Origin: Streptomyces sindenensis
GTDB taxonomy: Bacteria; Actinomycetota; Actinomycetes; Streptomycetales; Streptomycetaceae
DNA: 64,000 bases
Reading direction: 5' to 3'
Assembly (NCBI RefSeq): GCF_014649035.1
Contig: NZ_BMSG01000021.1
Span: 1 to 64,000 of the forward strand
Shown: piece by piece, positions 6,823 to 15,575 of the stretch
Position numbering within the stretch: position 1 is the stretch's first letter
How the letters are laid out: the number at the start of each line of letters is the position of its first letter
Position numbers and translations under genes: made by a program
Notes under the pieces: generated by a model
Database searches by the model: none
The model's input: the letters and a program-made list of their open reading frames with translations, nothing else
Told to the model about the DNA's origin: nothing

Positions 6823-7764
6823 TCAGTCCTTCGTCACTCCGGCCCCAGCGGCACCATCGACCGTCGGGCCTGCGCCCCCTGCGCCCCCCGCCCTCGGGCC
6901 GGGGATGTCCTCCGCCGTGGGGATGTCGGCGGTCTGGACGCCGGGCGCCACCTTGATGCCGGTCTTGGCCCGGCGCCCGCGCTTCTCGATCCACGTAGCC
7001 AGCGCCGAGAGCAGCAGACACATCGCGATGTAGATCGTGCCGATGACGACGATCGTCGAGACGTACGGGTACTGGCCGTTCACCTGGGTGTTGGAGGCGA
7101 TCAGACGCGCGGTCTGGAGCAGCTCCGGGTACAGGATGATGAAGCCGAGCGAGGTGTCCTTGAGGGTCACCACGAGCTGGCTGATGATCGTCGGCAGCAT
7201 CGACCGGATCGCCTGCGGCATCAGGACGGTCGTCATGACCTGCGTCTTGCTCATGCCGAGGGCGTACGCGGCCTCGCTCTGGCCCTTGGGCACCGAGTTG
7301 ATCCCGGCGCGCAGCACCTCGGCCTGGACACAGCCGTTGTAGACGGAGAGGCCCGCGGCCAGCGCCCACATCGAGTAGTCGGTGAGGAAGCCGACCCAGA
7401 TCGCGTAGATGGTGATCAGCAGCGGCAGCGAGCGGAACAGCTCGATGAAGGTGGTCGCCACCCAGCGGACCGGCTTGTGGTCGGAGAGCCGGCCCACCGC
7501 CAGGAGCACGCCGAGGACCAGCGAACCGACCGCGGCGAGACCGAACGCCTTGAGGGTGGCGAGCACCGCGTCGGCGATGTTCTGCCGGATGCCCGCGTAG
7601 TTGAAGATGTCCCACATCTCAGGGGCGAGGTGCCCCTTGTCGGCCAGCCGCAGGACGCTGACGACGAGCAGCGCCACGATGGCGAGGCTGCCGACGACGG
7701 CGTAGATCCGGTTGCGGACGACGGCCTTGGGGCCCGGGGCGTCGTAAAGAACGCTGGCGCTCAT
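6823..7764 (-). CDS. gluD: Glutamate ABC transporter permease GluD
   Basis: 313 aa inner-membrane permease of the polar amino-acid (HisM/GlnP) family. About five hydrophobic segments are visible, beginning IYAVVGSLAIVALLVVSVL. The EAA loop EAAYALGMSKTQVMTTVLMP contacts the ATPase. The C-terminal ~45 residues are a Gly/Ala/Pro-rich cytoplasmic tail. Its ATG at 7764 overlaps the gluC stop (ATGA), so it is translationally coupled to gluC. It is the last gene of gluABCD. The substrate assignment rests on synteny with the S. coelicolor glutamate system next to gluRK. Confidence 0.88.
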   Translation of the reverse strand: MSASVLYDAPGPKAVVRNRIYAVVGSLAIVALLVVSVLRLADKGHLAPEMWDIFNYAGIRQNIADAVLATLKAFGLAAVGSLVLGVLLAVGRLSDHKPVRWVATTFIELFRSLPLLITIYAIWVGFLTDYSMWALAAGLSVYNGCVQAEVLRAGINSVPKGQSEAAYALGMSKTQVMTTVLMPQAIRSMLPTIISQLVVTLKDTSLGFIILYPELLQTARLIASNTQVNGQYPYVSTIVVIGTIYIAMCLLLSALATWIEKRGRRAKTGIKVAPGVQTADIPTAEDIPGPRAGGAGGAGPTVDGAAGAGVTKD

Positions 7765-8408
7765 CGGGCGACCTCCATGCGACGCTCCAGCAGCCGGAAG
7801 AGGCCGCTGATGGTAAAGGTGATGATCAGGTACCCGATGGCCACCCAGATGAAGACGGGGACGATGTCGTAGCCCTTGTCACTCATGAGCTTCTGCCAGC
7901 CGAACAACTCGGCGTTGCTGAAGGCGCCGGCGATCGCGGAGTTCTTCGTCAGGGCGATGAAGATGCTGCTCAGCGGCGGGATCACCGTGCGCGTGGCCTG
8001 GGGGAGCACCACGATCTGCAGGGTCTGGGCGAACGTCATGCCGATCGAGCGCGCGGCCTCCGCCTGTCCCAGCGGCACGGTGTTGATGCCGGAGCGGACC
8101 GCCTCGCAGACGAAGGACGAGGTGTAGAAGCCGAGGGCCAGGGAGCCGAGGACGAACGGGCTCATCCCCGGGAAGAGGATCTCCGGCACCACGAAGAAGA
8201 AGATCAGGAAGAGCAGCGTCAGCGGGGTGTTGCGCATCAGCGTGACCCACGCGGTGCCGAAGTACCGCAGCGGCGGCACCGGCGAGACGCGGAATCCGGC
8301 GAGGACCACACCGAGAACCAGGGCGATAAGCGAGCTGACGGCGGTGATCGACACAGTTCCTATGAAGCCGTCGCGGAACGCTGGGAAATTGTCGAGCAGT
8401 ACGTTCAT
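7761..8408 (-). CDS. gluC: Glutamate ABC transporter permease GluC
   Basis: 215 aa permease partner of GluD. N-terminal amphipathic stretch MNVLLDNFPAFRDGFIGTV, then about five membrane segments. The EAA loop is QAEAARSIGMTFAQTLQIVV. It shares the HisM/GlnP fold. It follows gluB after a 220-bp gap that holds a 17-bp hairpin-forming repeat array. Such arrangements often lower permease expression relative to the binding protein. The 4-bp overlap with gluD suggests equimolar synthesis of the two permeases. Confidence 0.88.
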   Translation of the reverse strand: MNVLLDNFPAFRDGFIGTVSITAVSSLIALVLGVVLAGFRVSPVPPLRYFGTAWVTLMRNTPLTLLFLIFFFVVPEILFPGMSPFVLGSLALGFYTSSFVCEAVRSGINTVPLGQAEAARSIGMTFAQTLQIVVLPQATRTVIPPLSSIFIALTKNSAIAGAFSNAELFGWQKLMSDKGYDIVPVFIWVAIGYLIITFTISGLFRLLERRMEVAR

Positions 8409-8545
8409 GAGGTCTCCGCGTCGGCGGTCATCGGCATCGGGGCAGGGGAAGGAGCGCCCCGTACGCCCGCCGCCCCCGGGGAGAGGGGGGCGGCGTACGG
8501 GACGACTGGGTCACTCGCGGGGCGCCGTGACGGATGTCGGCGCTC

Positions 8546-8630
8546 GGGCACCAGGAGGTGCTGGGCACCAGGAGGTGCTGGGCACCGGGAGGTGCCGGGC
8601 GCCCGACGGTGCCGGGCGCCCGAGGGCGTC
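8546..8630. repeat. 17-bp repeat array between gluB and gluC
   Basis: Units GGGCACCAGGAGGTGCT at 8546-8562 and 8563-8579, then GGGCACCGGGAGGTGCC (8580-8596), followed by two diverged units (8597-8613, 8614-8630) that reach the gluB stop codon. Each of the first three contains a dyad that in the minus-strand transcript folds as GCACC-TCCY-GGTGC. The array could form a series of short hairpins that protect the 3' end of gluB mRNA or attenuate read-through into gluCD. Confidence 0.75.
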
Positions 8631-9552
8631 AGTAGCGCTCGATGGCCGGCGGGTCGACGTAGTCCGAACCGGACAGGCCGAGGGTGGCCTCGTAGATCTT
8701 CTTGTACGTGCCGTCCTTGACGCGGTCCTCCAGCGACTTGCTGATGGCCTCGCGCAGCACCTTGTCGTCCTTGTTCAGGCCGACGCCGTAGGGCTCGTCG
8801 GTGAACGGCTTGCCGACGACCTTGAGCTTGCCCTTGTTGGCGGCGGCGTAGCCCTTGAGGATCGAGTCGTCCGTGGTGACGGCGTCGACCTGCTTGGTCA
8901 GCAGCTGCTGCACGCAGTCGGAGTACTTGGCCAGCTCGACGACGCTCGCGCCGTACTCCGGCTTCTTGATCTCCTGCAGCGGCGTGGAGCCGACGATCGA
9001 GCAGACCTTCTTGCCCTTCACCGACTCCTTGCCGGTGATCGCCGTCTCGTCCTTGCGCACCAGCAGGTCCGCGCCGGCCTTGTAGTACGGACCGGCGAAG
9101 CCGACCTGCTTCTTGCGCTCGTCGTTGATCGTGTAGGTGCCGACGTAGTAGTCGACCTGGCCCTTGGAGATGGCCGTCTCACGGACACCGGAGTCGACGG
9201 TCTTCCACTCGATCTGCTTCTCCGAGAAGCCGAGGTCGGCGGCGACCATCTTGGCGATCTCGATGTCGAAGCCCGAGCGCTCCTTGGTCGACTGGTCCTC
9301 GAAGCCGAGGTACGGCTGGTCGGCCTTGGCGCCGATGATCAGCTTGCCGCGCTCCTTGGCCTTCTTGAAGACCGGGGAGTCGAGGTCGACACCGGTGGCC
9401 GCGGTGTAGGTGGGGAGCGCGGGGGCGTCGGAGGAACCCGGCTTCGTGCCGCCCGGCTTGTCACCGGCGGAGCCCTCCTTGCCACCGCACGCGGTCGCGG
9501 TCAGGGCGAGGACGGCGATGGCCGCCACGGCGGCGGACTTGCGGAGCTTCAT
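8629..9552 (-). CDS. gluB: Glutamate-binding lipoprotein GluB
   Basis: 307 aa extracellular solute-binding protein (SBP family 3). A lipoprotein signal with lipobox LTATAC (Cys ~22) anchors it to the outer face of the membrane, followed by a Gly/Pro/Ser linker. The mature domain begins near KAKERGKLIIGAKADQPYLG and contains GFDIEIAKMVAADLGF, typical of polar amino-acid binding proteins. ATG at 9552, 32 bp downstream of gluA. It delivers substrate to GluCD/GluA. Confidence 0.9.
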   Translation of the reverse strand: MKLRKSAAVAAIAVLALTATACGGKEGSAGDKPGGTKPGSSDAPALPTYTAATGVDLDSPVFKKAKERGKLIIGAKADQPYLGFEDQSTKERSGFDIEIAKMVAADLGFSEKQIEWKTVDSGVRETAISKGQVDYYVGTYTINDERKKQVGFAGPYYKAGADLLVRKDETAITGKESVKGKKVCSIVGSTPLQEIKKPEYGASVVELAKYSDCVQQLLTKQVDAVTTDDSILKGYAAANKGKLKVVGKPFTDEPYGVGLNKDDKVLREAISKSLEDRVKDGTYKKIYEATLGLSGSDYVDPPAIERY

Positions 9553-9584
9553 GTGAACAATCCTTATGTCGTAGGTCGTTGGCG

Positions 9585-10370
9585 TCAGTGGTGAAGGATC
9601 TTCGACAGGAAGTCCTTGGCCCGGTCGCTGCGCGGATTGCTGAAGAACTGTTCGGGCGTCGCCTCTTCGACGATCTTCCCGTCCGCCATGAACACGACGC
9701 GGTTGGCGGCGGACCGGGCGAAGCCCATCTCGTGGGTGACGACGATCATCGTCATCCCGTCCCGGGCCAGCTGCTGCATGACTTCGAGGACCTCGTTGAT
9801 CATCTCCGGGTCGAGCGCCGACGTGGGCTCGTCGAAGAGCATGACCTTCGGGTCCATCGCCAACGCCCTCGCGATCGCGACGCGTTGCTGCTGGCCACCG
9901 GAGAGCTGCGCCGGGTACTTGTCGGCCTGTACGCCGACGCCCACCCGGTCGAGCAGGGTCCGGGCCTTCTCCTCCGCGGCCTTCTTGTCGGCCTTGCGGA
10001 CCTTGATCTGGCCCAGCATGACGTTCTCCAGCACCGTCTTGTGTGCGAAGAGATTGAACGACTGGAAGACCATGCCCACGTCGGCACGCAGCCTGGCCAG
10101 CTCCTTGCCCTCCTGGGGCAGAGGCTTGCCGTCGATCGAGATCGCTCCCGAATCGACCGTCTCCAAGCGGTTGATCGTGCGGCACAGCGTGGACTTGCCG
10201 GACCCGGAAGGCCCGATGACGACCACGACCTCGCCCCGGGCGATGGTCAGGTCGATGTCCTGGAGCACATGCAGCGCGCCGAAGTGCTTGTTGACGTTGC
10301 TCAGTACGACCAGGTCGTTCGCCGCGGGCGCGGCATCCTCGGCGTCCTTGGTCACTGAAACTCCGCTCAT
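9585..10370 (-). CDS. gluA: Glutamate ABC transporter ATP-binding protein GluA
   Basis: 261 aa nucleotide-binding subunit. Walker A is GPSGSGKST, the Q-loop lies in VFQSFNLFAHKTVLENV, the signature is LSGGQQQRVAIARALA, Walker B is VMLFDEPTSALDP, and the H-loop is VTHEMGFA. All are intact. The ATG at 10370 is taken as start; a GTG 15 bp downstream (VTKDAEDAA) with GCGGAG just upstream is a possible alternative. It is the first gene of gluABCD and divergent from gluR, with a dyad between them. Confidence 0.92.
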   Translation of the reverse strand: MSGVSVTKDAEDAAPAANDLVVLSNVNKHFGALHVLQDIDLTIARGEVVVVIGPSGSGKSTLCRTINRLETVDSGAISIDGKPLPQEGKELARLRADVGMVFQSFNLFAHKTVLENVMLGQIKVRKADKKAAEEKARTLLDRVGVGVQADKYPAQLSGGQQQRVAIARALAMDPKVMLFDEPTSALDPEMINEVLEVMQQLARDGMTMIVVTHEMGFARSAANRVVFMADGKIVEEATPEQFFSNPRSDRAKDFLSKILHH

Positions 10371-10757
10371 CGGCTTCTTGCTCCGTCCTCCTCGGTTGAA
10401 CAAGGACCCTAATGACGCAGTGCGACCAACGTCATTACATCTGAGCGGAAATTGAGCATAACGATCCGGCGGCAACCGGACACTCCGCGTGAACAGGACG
10501 CCCGGCGCCGCCCCGGGGCGTACCGGGTGCATAACGGAAACCCCGCTGTAACCGGCAGCCTCTTGACTGGTGTGCCGTTCATCGGCGTGGATGCCTTGAG
10601 CGAGGTCGACGCGGAGCGTCGATGAACGGCAGACCGCGACACGGGTCTTCCGGATGAAGCAGGGTGAAACGCGGGACAACACCCGGTGACAGCGTGCAAC
10701 GGTTGCACGGATGAGCCCGAGGGGCCGGACGGCCCCGGGAGAGACGGAGGGAGGGTC
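10371..10757. promoter_or_regulatory. gluA-gluR divergent promoter region with operator-like dyad
   Basis: A perfect 8-bp inverted repeat, TAATGACG (10410-10417) and CGTCATTA (10430-10437), with 12 bp between arms. On the minus strand, TAGGGT (10411-10406) is a plausible gluA -10 about 36 bp before the start codon, and the dyad covers its -35 region (ATGACG). This is the geometry expected for a response regulator activating a promoter with a poor -35. GluR is the obvious candidate, by inference. The remaining ~300 bp toward gluR shows no strong promoter; gluR itself has GGAGGGAGG before its ATG. Confidence 0.45.
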
Positions 10758-11450
10758 ATGAGACTGCTGCTCGTCGAGGATGACGACCATGTCGCCGCGG
10801 CCCTGTCCGCCGTGCTCGCCCGGCACGGATTCAAGGTCGTGCACGCCCGCAACGGCGAAGAGGCCCTCCGCGCGCTGCTGCCCGCCGAGAAGGAGCCCTT
10901 CGGAGTGATCCTCCTCGACCTCGGCCTGCCCGACCAGGACGGCTACGAGGTGTGCGGCAAGATCCGCAAGCGCACCACGACCCCCGTGATCATGGTCACC
11001 GCCCGCGCCGACGTGCGCTCGCGCATCCACGGCCTCAACCTCGGCGCCGACGACTACGTCACCAAGCCGTACGACACCGGCGAGCTGCTCGCCCGTATCC
11101 ACGCGGTCGCCCGGCGCACGTCGAGCGGCGAGGACACCGCCCCCACCCCCGTCGCCGCCCTGCGCCTCGGGCCGGTCGCCATCGAGCTGCCGACCCGCCG
11201 GGTCAGCGTCGAGGGCGAGGAAGTCCAGCTCACCCGCAAGGAGTTCGACCTGCTGGCCCTCCTCGCCCAGCGCCCCGGCGTCGTCTTCCGCCGCGAGCAG
11301 ATCATCAGCGAGGTCTGGCGCACCAGCTGGGAGGGGACCGGGCGCACCCTGGAGGTCCACGTCGCCTCCCTGCGCTCCAAGCTGCGGCTGCCCACCCTCA
11401 TCGAGACCGTGCGGGGCGTCGGCTACCGGCTCGTCGCGCCGTCCGCGTAA
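10758..11450 (+). CDS. gluR: Response regulator GluR (OmpR family)
   Basis: 230 aa. The receiver domain has the acidic pocket EDDD (7-10), phospho-acceptor D54 in LLDLGLPDQDG, and T/K residues in VTARADV and VTKPYDTGELL. The C-terminal winged helix is OmpR-type: VQLTRKEFDLLALLAQRPGV and RTLEVHVASLRSKL. ATG at 10758 follows GGAGGGAGG. It is paired with the kinase 21 bp downstream. Synteny with S. coelicolor GluR-GluK, reported to sense glutamate and control gluABCD, supports the name. Confidence 0.88.
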   Translation: MRLLLVEDDDHVAAALSAVLARHGFKVVHARNGEEALRALLPAEKEPFGVILLDLGLPDQDGYEVCGKIRKRTTTPVIMVTARADVRSRIHGLNLGADDYVTKPYDTGELLARIHAVARRTSSGEDTAPTPVAALRLGPVAIELPTRRVSVEGEEVQLTRKEFDLLALLAQRPGVVFRREQIISEVWRTSWEGTGRTLEVHVASLRSKLRLPTLIETVRGVGYRLVAPSA

Positions 11451-11471
11451 CCGACCGGGTACGTTTCCCCG

Positions 11472-12866
11472 GTGCGCTCCCGCCTGCTCCCGCTGCTCAT
11501 CGTCCTGATGGCCGCAGTCCTGGTCACCCTCGGCTTCCCGCTCGCGATCAGCGTGGCCGCCGCCGAGCAGCAGCGCCTGGTCATCGACCGGATCGACGAC
11601 ACGGCACGGTTCGCCGCCCTGGCCCAGTCCATCACCGACACCTCGCCGGACAGCGAGGAGCGCCGCCGCACCCTCCAGACCGATCTGGAGGTCTACGCCT
11701 CGGTCTACGACATCCGCGCCGGCGTCTTCTTCCAGGACGACCGGGCCCTGGCCAAGGCGCCCCGCTCCTGGACCCTGCCCGCGGAGGGGGAGGGGCGCAC
11801 GGCCTTCGGCGAGGCGCTCCTCGGCCGCCGCTCGCACGATCCGCCGCAGGTCTGGCCCTGGCAGAACGGGCGCGTCGTCGTCGCCTCGCCCGTGGTGCGC
11901 GACGGTGACGTGGTCGCCGTGGTCGTCATCGACTCGCCCACCGGCGAGATGCGTTCCCGGATCCTGCGGACCTGGCTGCTCATCGGTCTCGGCGAGGCAC
12001 TCGCCCTGCTGGTGGCGGTCGCCGCGGCGTTCCGGCTCACCGGCTGGGTCCTGCTGCCCGTACGGACCCTGGACGCGGCCACCCGCGACATCGCCGGGGG
12101 CCGCATGCGCTCCCGCGTCGCCGCCTCCGCCGGGCCGCCGGAACTCCGGCACCTGGCCCGCTCCTTCAACGAGATGGCGGACAACGTCGAGGACGTGCTG
12201 GAGCAGCAGCGCGCCTTCGTCGCCGACGCCTCGCACCAGCTGCGCAACCCGCTCGCCGCCCTGCTGCTGCGCATCGAACTGCTCGCCCTGGAGCTGCCCG
12301 AGGACAGCGAGGAGATCGCGGCCGTGCGCACCGAGGGCAAGCGGCTGGCCCGGGTCCTCGACGACCTCCTGGACCTCGCGCTGGCCGAGCACACCGAGGC
12401 GGACCTCCAGCTCATCGACCTCGTCCCGCTCACCGCCGAGCGGGTCGCCTCCTGGCGCCCGATGGCGGACCGGGAGGGCGTGCGTCTCACCCTGGAGGGC
12501 GCTGCGGCGGTCACCGCCTGGGCCGACCCCGTGGCGCTCTCCAGCGCCCTGGACGCGGTGATCGACAACGCCCTGAAGTTCACCCCGGCCGGCGAGGACG
12601 TCACCGTCACCGTCGCCGCCGGAACCCGTACGACGACCGTCGTGGTCGCCGACCGGGGCCCCGGCCTCACCGAAGCGGAACTGGAACGCGTCGGCGACCG
12701 CTTCTGGCGCAGCACCCGCCACCAGAACGTCAGCGGATCGGGGCTCGGCCTCTCCATCTCCCGGGTGCTGCTCGCGGCGGGCGGCGGCTCGATCGCGTAC
12801 GAGCACCACGCACCGCACGGCCTGCGGGTGACCGTCTCGCTGCCCCGCGAACGACAGGGCGGCTGA
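11472..12866 (+). CDS. gluK: Sensor histidine kinase GluK
   Basis: 464 aa membrane kinase. TM1 is LLPLLIVLMAAVLVTLGFPL and TM2 is at about 165-190 (LLIGLGEALALLVAVAAAF), enclosing a ~140-residue extracellular sensor region. A HAMP segment follows. The HisKA phospho-acceptor is in ASHQLRNPLAALLL. The HATPase boxes are DNALKFTPAGED (N), DRGPGLTEAEL (G1) and GSGLGLSISRVL (G2). GTG start 21 bp after gluR. It is convergent with the TAXI gene. The glutamate ligand is inferred from synteny. Confidence 0.88.
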   Translation: MRSRLLPLLIVLMAAVLVTLGFPLAISVAAAEQQRLVIDRIDDTARFAALAQSITDTSPDSEERRRTLQTDLEVYASVYDIRAGVFFQDDRALAKAPRSWTLPAEGEGRTAFGEALLGRRSHDPPQVWPWQNGRVVVASPVVRDGDVVAVVVIDSPTGEMRSRILRTWLLIGLGEALALLVAVAAAFRLTGWVLLPVRTLDAATRDIAGGRMRSRVAASAGPPELRHLARSFNEMADNVEDVLEQQRAFVADASHQLRNPLAALLLRIELLALELPEDSEEIAAVRTEGKRLARVLDDLLDLALAEHTEADLQLIDLVPLTAERVASWRPMADREGVRLTLEGAAAVTAWADPVALSSALDAVIDNALKFTPAGEDVTVTVAAGTRTTTVVVADRGPGLTEAELERVGDRFWRSTRHQNVSGSGLGLSISRVLLAAGGGSIAYEHHAPHGLRVTVSLPRERQGG

Positions 12867-12914
12867 GCCGGGCACCCCCGCGTCAGGCGGTTCCGCGCTC
12901 TCGCCGCGAGGCGG

Positions 12915-13916
12915 TCACGGCTTCACCGAGCGGTAGTAGTCCTTGGCCCCTTCGTGCACGTCCAGCGGATCCGTGTAGATGGCCGTCCGCAGATCCACCA
13001 GCTGCGCCGCGTGCACCTCGCGCCCGATCCGGTCCCGGCTGTTGATCACCGTCCGGGTGAAGGCCTCGGTCATGCCCGCGTCCGTACGGTCGGTCGTGAC
13101 GAGCAGATTGGGGACGGCGACGGTGGGCACCGACTGGCCCTGCTGGGCCTCCGGATAGGCGTCGGCGGGCATCATGGCCGACCGGTAGAACCGGGTCGGC
13201 CCGGTCGCCGCCTGCAGCTTCGCGACCAGGGCGGCCTCCAGCGGCACCAGCCGGATGTCGAACCGCTCCGACAGCTCCTGCACGGCACCGGTGGGCAGCC
13301 CGCCCGACCAGAAGAAGGCGTCCAGCTGCCCCTGCGTCAGCCGTACGGGCATGGTGTCGATGCCCACCGGCACCGGGGTGATGTCGTCGTCCGGATCGAG
13401 CCCCGCCGCCTTCAGCAGCCGGTCTGCGACCAGCCGCACCCCGGAACCCTCCTGGCCGACCCCCACCCGCTTGCCCCGCAGATCGGAGGCGCTGCGGATG
13501 TCGGAGTCGCGGGGGACGACCAGCTGCACGTAGTCGTCGTACAGCCGGACGCAGCCGCGCAGCCGCTGGGCCCCCGGCCTGCCGTCGCGCAGATAGGTGG
13601 CCACGGCGTCGGCCGTCGCGATGGTGAAGTCCGCCTCGCCCGTCGCCACCCGGGCGAGGTTCTGCTGCGACCCCTCACTGGTCCGCAGCCGTATGGCCAC
13701 CTCCGGCATGTCCTTGGCGAGCGCGTCCTCCAGCCGCTCCCCGTACCGCTGGTAGACGCCGCTGGGCACTCCGGTGGAGAAGGTGAGCGGACCGTGCAGG
13801 CCCCCCTCGTCCCGCTGGGGCAGCAGCCACCACGCGAGCAGCCCGAGCACGACCGCGAGCACGGCGCCCGTCTGCAGGGTGCGCCGGCGGCCGAATCGGG
13901 ACAGAGCGTGGTGCAT
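12915..13916 (-). CDS. TAXI-family TRAP-type solute-binding protein
   Basis: 333 aa. The N-terminus has a single hydrophobic segment (GAVLAVVLGLLAWWLLP) without a lipobox and with an AWW-LLP end, so it may be an uncleaved membrane anchor. The mature part begins LTFSTGVPSGVYQRYGERL, the hallmark of TAXI binding proteins, and includes LRGKRVGVGQEGSGVRLVAD and FWSGGLPTGAVQEL. No DctQ/DctM membrane partner is encoded nearby. The ligand is unknown; TAXI relatives include glutamate binders, which would fit next to gluRK, but this is inference. ATG 13916 has AGGA 8 nt upstream. Confidence 0.85.
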   Translation of the reverse strand: MHHALSRFGRRRTLQTGAVLAVVLGLLAWWLLPQRDEGGLHGPLTFSTGVPSGVYQRYGERLEDALAKDMPEVAIRLRTSEGSQQNLARVATGEADFTIATADAVATYLRDGRPGAQRLRGCVRLYDDYVQLVVPRDSDIRSASDLRGKRVGVGQEGSGVRLVADRLLKAAGLDPDDDITPVPVGIDTMPVRLTQGQLDAFFWSGGLPTGAVQELSERFDIRLVPLEAALVAKLQAATGPTRFYRSAMMPADAYPEAQQGQSVPTVAVPNLLVTTDRTDAGMTEAFTRTVINSRDRIGREVHAAQLVDLRTAIYTDPLDVHEGAKDYYRSVKP

Positions 13917-14054
13917 GCGCGCGATCCTGCCAGCTCACCCGCCCCCCTGGCCAGGCTCGCCCGTGAGGCCCCGCCCCACAGCGGGCGGGGCCGGGAAGAG
14001 GGGCGGGGCACGGGGCAGGGGGGACGCCGCCCGGCAACCGCCTACCCTTGTCCC

Positions 14055-15575
14055 ATGAGCAGCGGCAACCGGAGCGAAGCAGTGGACGTCCAGAAGAGCT
14101 ACGAAGTGCGCACCTACGGGTGCCAGATGAACGTCCACGACTCCGAACGGCTGTCGGGTCTCCTGGAGGGCGCCGGCTACGTCCGCGCCCCCGAGGGCTC
14201 CGACGGCGACGCCGACGTCGTCGTCTTCAACACCTGCGCGGTGCGGGAGAACGCCGACAACAAGCTCTACGGCAACCTCGGCCGCCTCGCCCCCATGAAG
14301 ACCAGGCGGCCCGGGATGCAGATCGCCGTCGGCGGCTGCCTGGCGCAGAAGGACCGCGAGACCATCGTCAAGCGCGCCCCCTGGGTCGACGTCGTCTTCG
14401 GCACGCACAACATCGGCAAGCTGCCGGTCCTCCTGGAGCGCGCCCGCGTCCAGGAAGAGGCGCAGATCGAGATCGCCGAGTCCCTGGAAGCCTTCCCCTC
14501 CACGCTCCCCACCCGCCGCGAGTCCGCCTACGCCGCGTGGGTCTCCATCTCCGTCGGCTGCAACAACACCTGCACCTTCTGCATCGTCCCGGCGCTGCGC
14601 GGCAAGGAGAAGGACCGCCGCACCGGCGACATCCTGGCGGAGATCGAGGCACTGGTCGCCGAGGGAGTCTCCGAGATCACCCTCCTCGGCCAGAACGTCA
14701 ACGCGTACGGCTCCGACATCGGCGACCGCGAGGCCTTCTCCAAGCTGCTGCGCGCCTGCGGGAAGATCGAGGGCCTGGAGCGCGTCCGCTTCACCTCGCC
14801 GCACCCCCGCGACTTCACCGACGACGTCATCGCCGCCATGGCCGAGACGCCCAACGTGATGCCGCAGCTCCACATGCCGATGCAGTCCGGCTCCGACACC
14901 ATCCTGAAGGCGATGCGCCGCTCCTACCGTCAGGAGCGCTTCCTCGGGATCATCGAGAAGGTGCGCGCCGCGATGCCGGACGCGGCGATCTCCACCGACA
15001 TCATCGTGGGCTTCCCCGGCGAGACCGAGGAGGACTTCGAGCAGACGATGCACGCCGTCCGCGAGGCGCGGTTCGCCAACGCGTTCACCTTCCAGTACTC
15101 CAAGCGCCCCGGGACCCCGGCCGCCGACATGGACGGCCAGATCCCCAAGGAGGTCGTCCAGGAGCGGTACATGCGCCTGTCCGCCCTCCAGGAGCAGATC
15201 TCCTGGGACGAGAACAAGAAGCAGGTCGGCCGCACCCTGGACGTCATGGTCGCCGAGGGCGAGGGCCGCAAGGACGGCGCCACCCAGCGCCTCTCCGGCC
15301 GTGCCCCCGACAACCGCCTGGTCCACTTCACGCAGCCCGAGCAGGCCGTGCGCCCGGGCGACGTGGTGACCGTCGAGATCACCTACGCCGCCCCGCACCA
15401 CCTGCTGGCCGAGGGCACGCCGCTCGCCGTACGGTCCACCCGCGCCGGCGACGCCTGGGAGAAGCGCACCACCGAGGCCGCCGCCAAGCCCGCCGGAGTG
15501 ATGCTGGGCCTCCCCGGCATCGGCGCCCCGGACCCCCTTCCGGCCGCCACGGCGCCGGCCTGCGGCATCGGCTGA
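14055..15575 (+). CDS. miaB: tRNA-2-methylthio-N6-dimethylallyladenosine synthase MiaB
   Basis: 506 aa radical-SAM methylthiotransferase that converts i6A37 to ms2i6A37 in tRNAs. The N-terminal UPF0004 domain holds the auxiliary cluster cysteines in YGCQMN, FNTCAVRENAD and GGCLAQKD. The radical-SAM motif is CNNTCTFC. A C-terminal TRAM domain follows (RTLDVMVAEGEG, NRLVHF, GDVVTVEITYAAPHHL). The ATG at 14055 lies only 7 nt after TACCCT, so the mRNA is probably leaderless. The upstream frame is open but overlaps the divergent gene. It acts in the same pathway as miaA at 17175. Confidence 0.95.
   Translation: MSSGNRSEAVDVQKSYEVRTYGCQMNVHDSERLSGLLEGAGYVRAPEGSDGDADVVVFNTCAVRENADNKLYGNLGRLAPMKTRRPGMQIAVGGCLAQKDRETIVKRAPWVDVVFGTHNIGKLPVLLERARVQEEAQIEIAESLEAFPSTLPTRRESAYAAWVSISVGCNNTCTFCIVPALRGKEKDRRTGDILAEIEALVAEGVSEITLLGQNVNAYGSDIGDREAFSKLLRACGKIEGLERVRFTSPHPRDFTDDVIAAMAETPNVMPQLHMPMQSGSDTILKAMRRSYRQERFLGIIEKVRAAMPDAAISTDIIVGFPGETEEDFEQTMHAVREARFANAFTFQYSKRPGTPAADMDGQIPKEVVQERYMRLSALQEQISWDENKKQVGRTLDVMVAEGEGRKDGATQRLSGRAPDNRLVHFTQPEQAVRPGDVVTVEITYAAPHHLLAEGTPLAVRSTRAGDAWEKRTTEAAAKPAGVMLGLPGIGAPDPLPAATAPACGIG

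Noticed and set aside
5453..7872. Long plus-strand frames opposite the FAD monooxygenase and gluD
   Set aside because: Their translations are Arg/Gly/Pro-rich with no motifs, while the minus-strand genes have intact FAD and permease signatures.
10380..12875. Long minus-strand frame opposite gluR-gluK that continues into gluA
   Set aside because: Only the last 261 codons (GluA) are real. The rest is antisense to a well-conserved two-component system.
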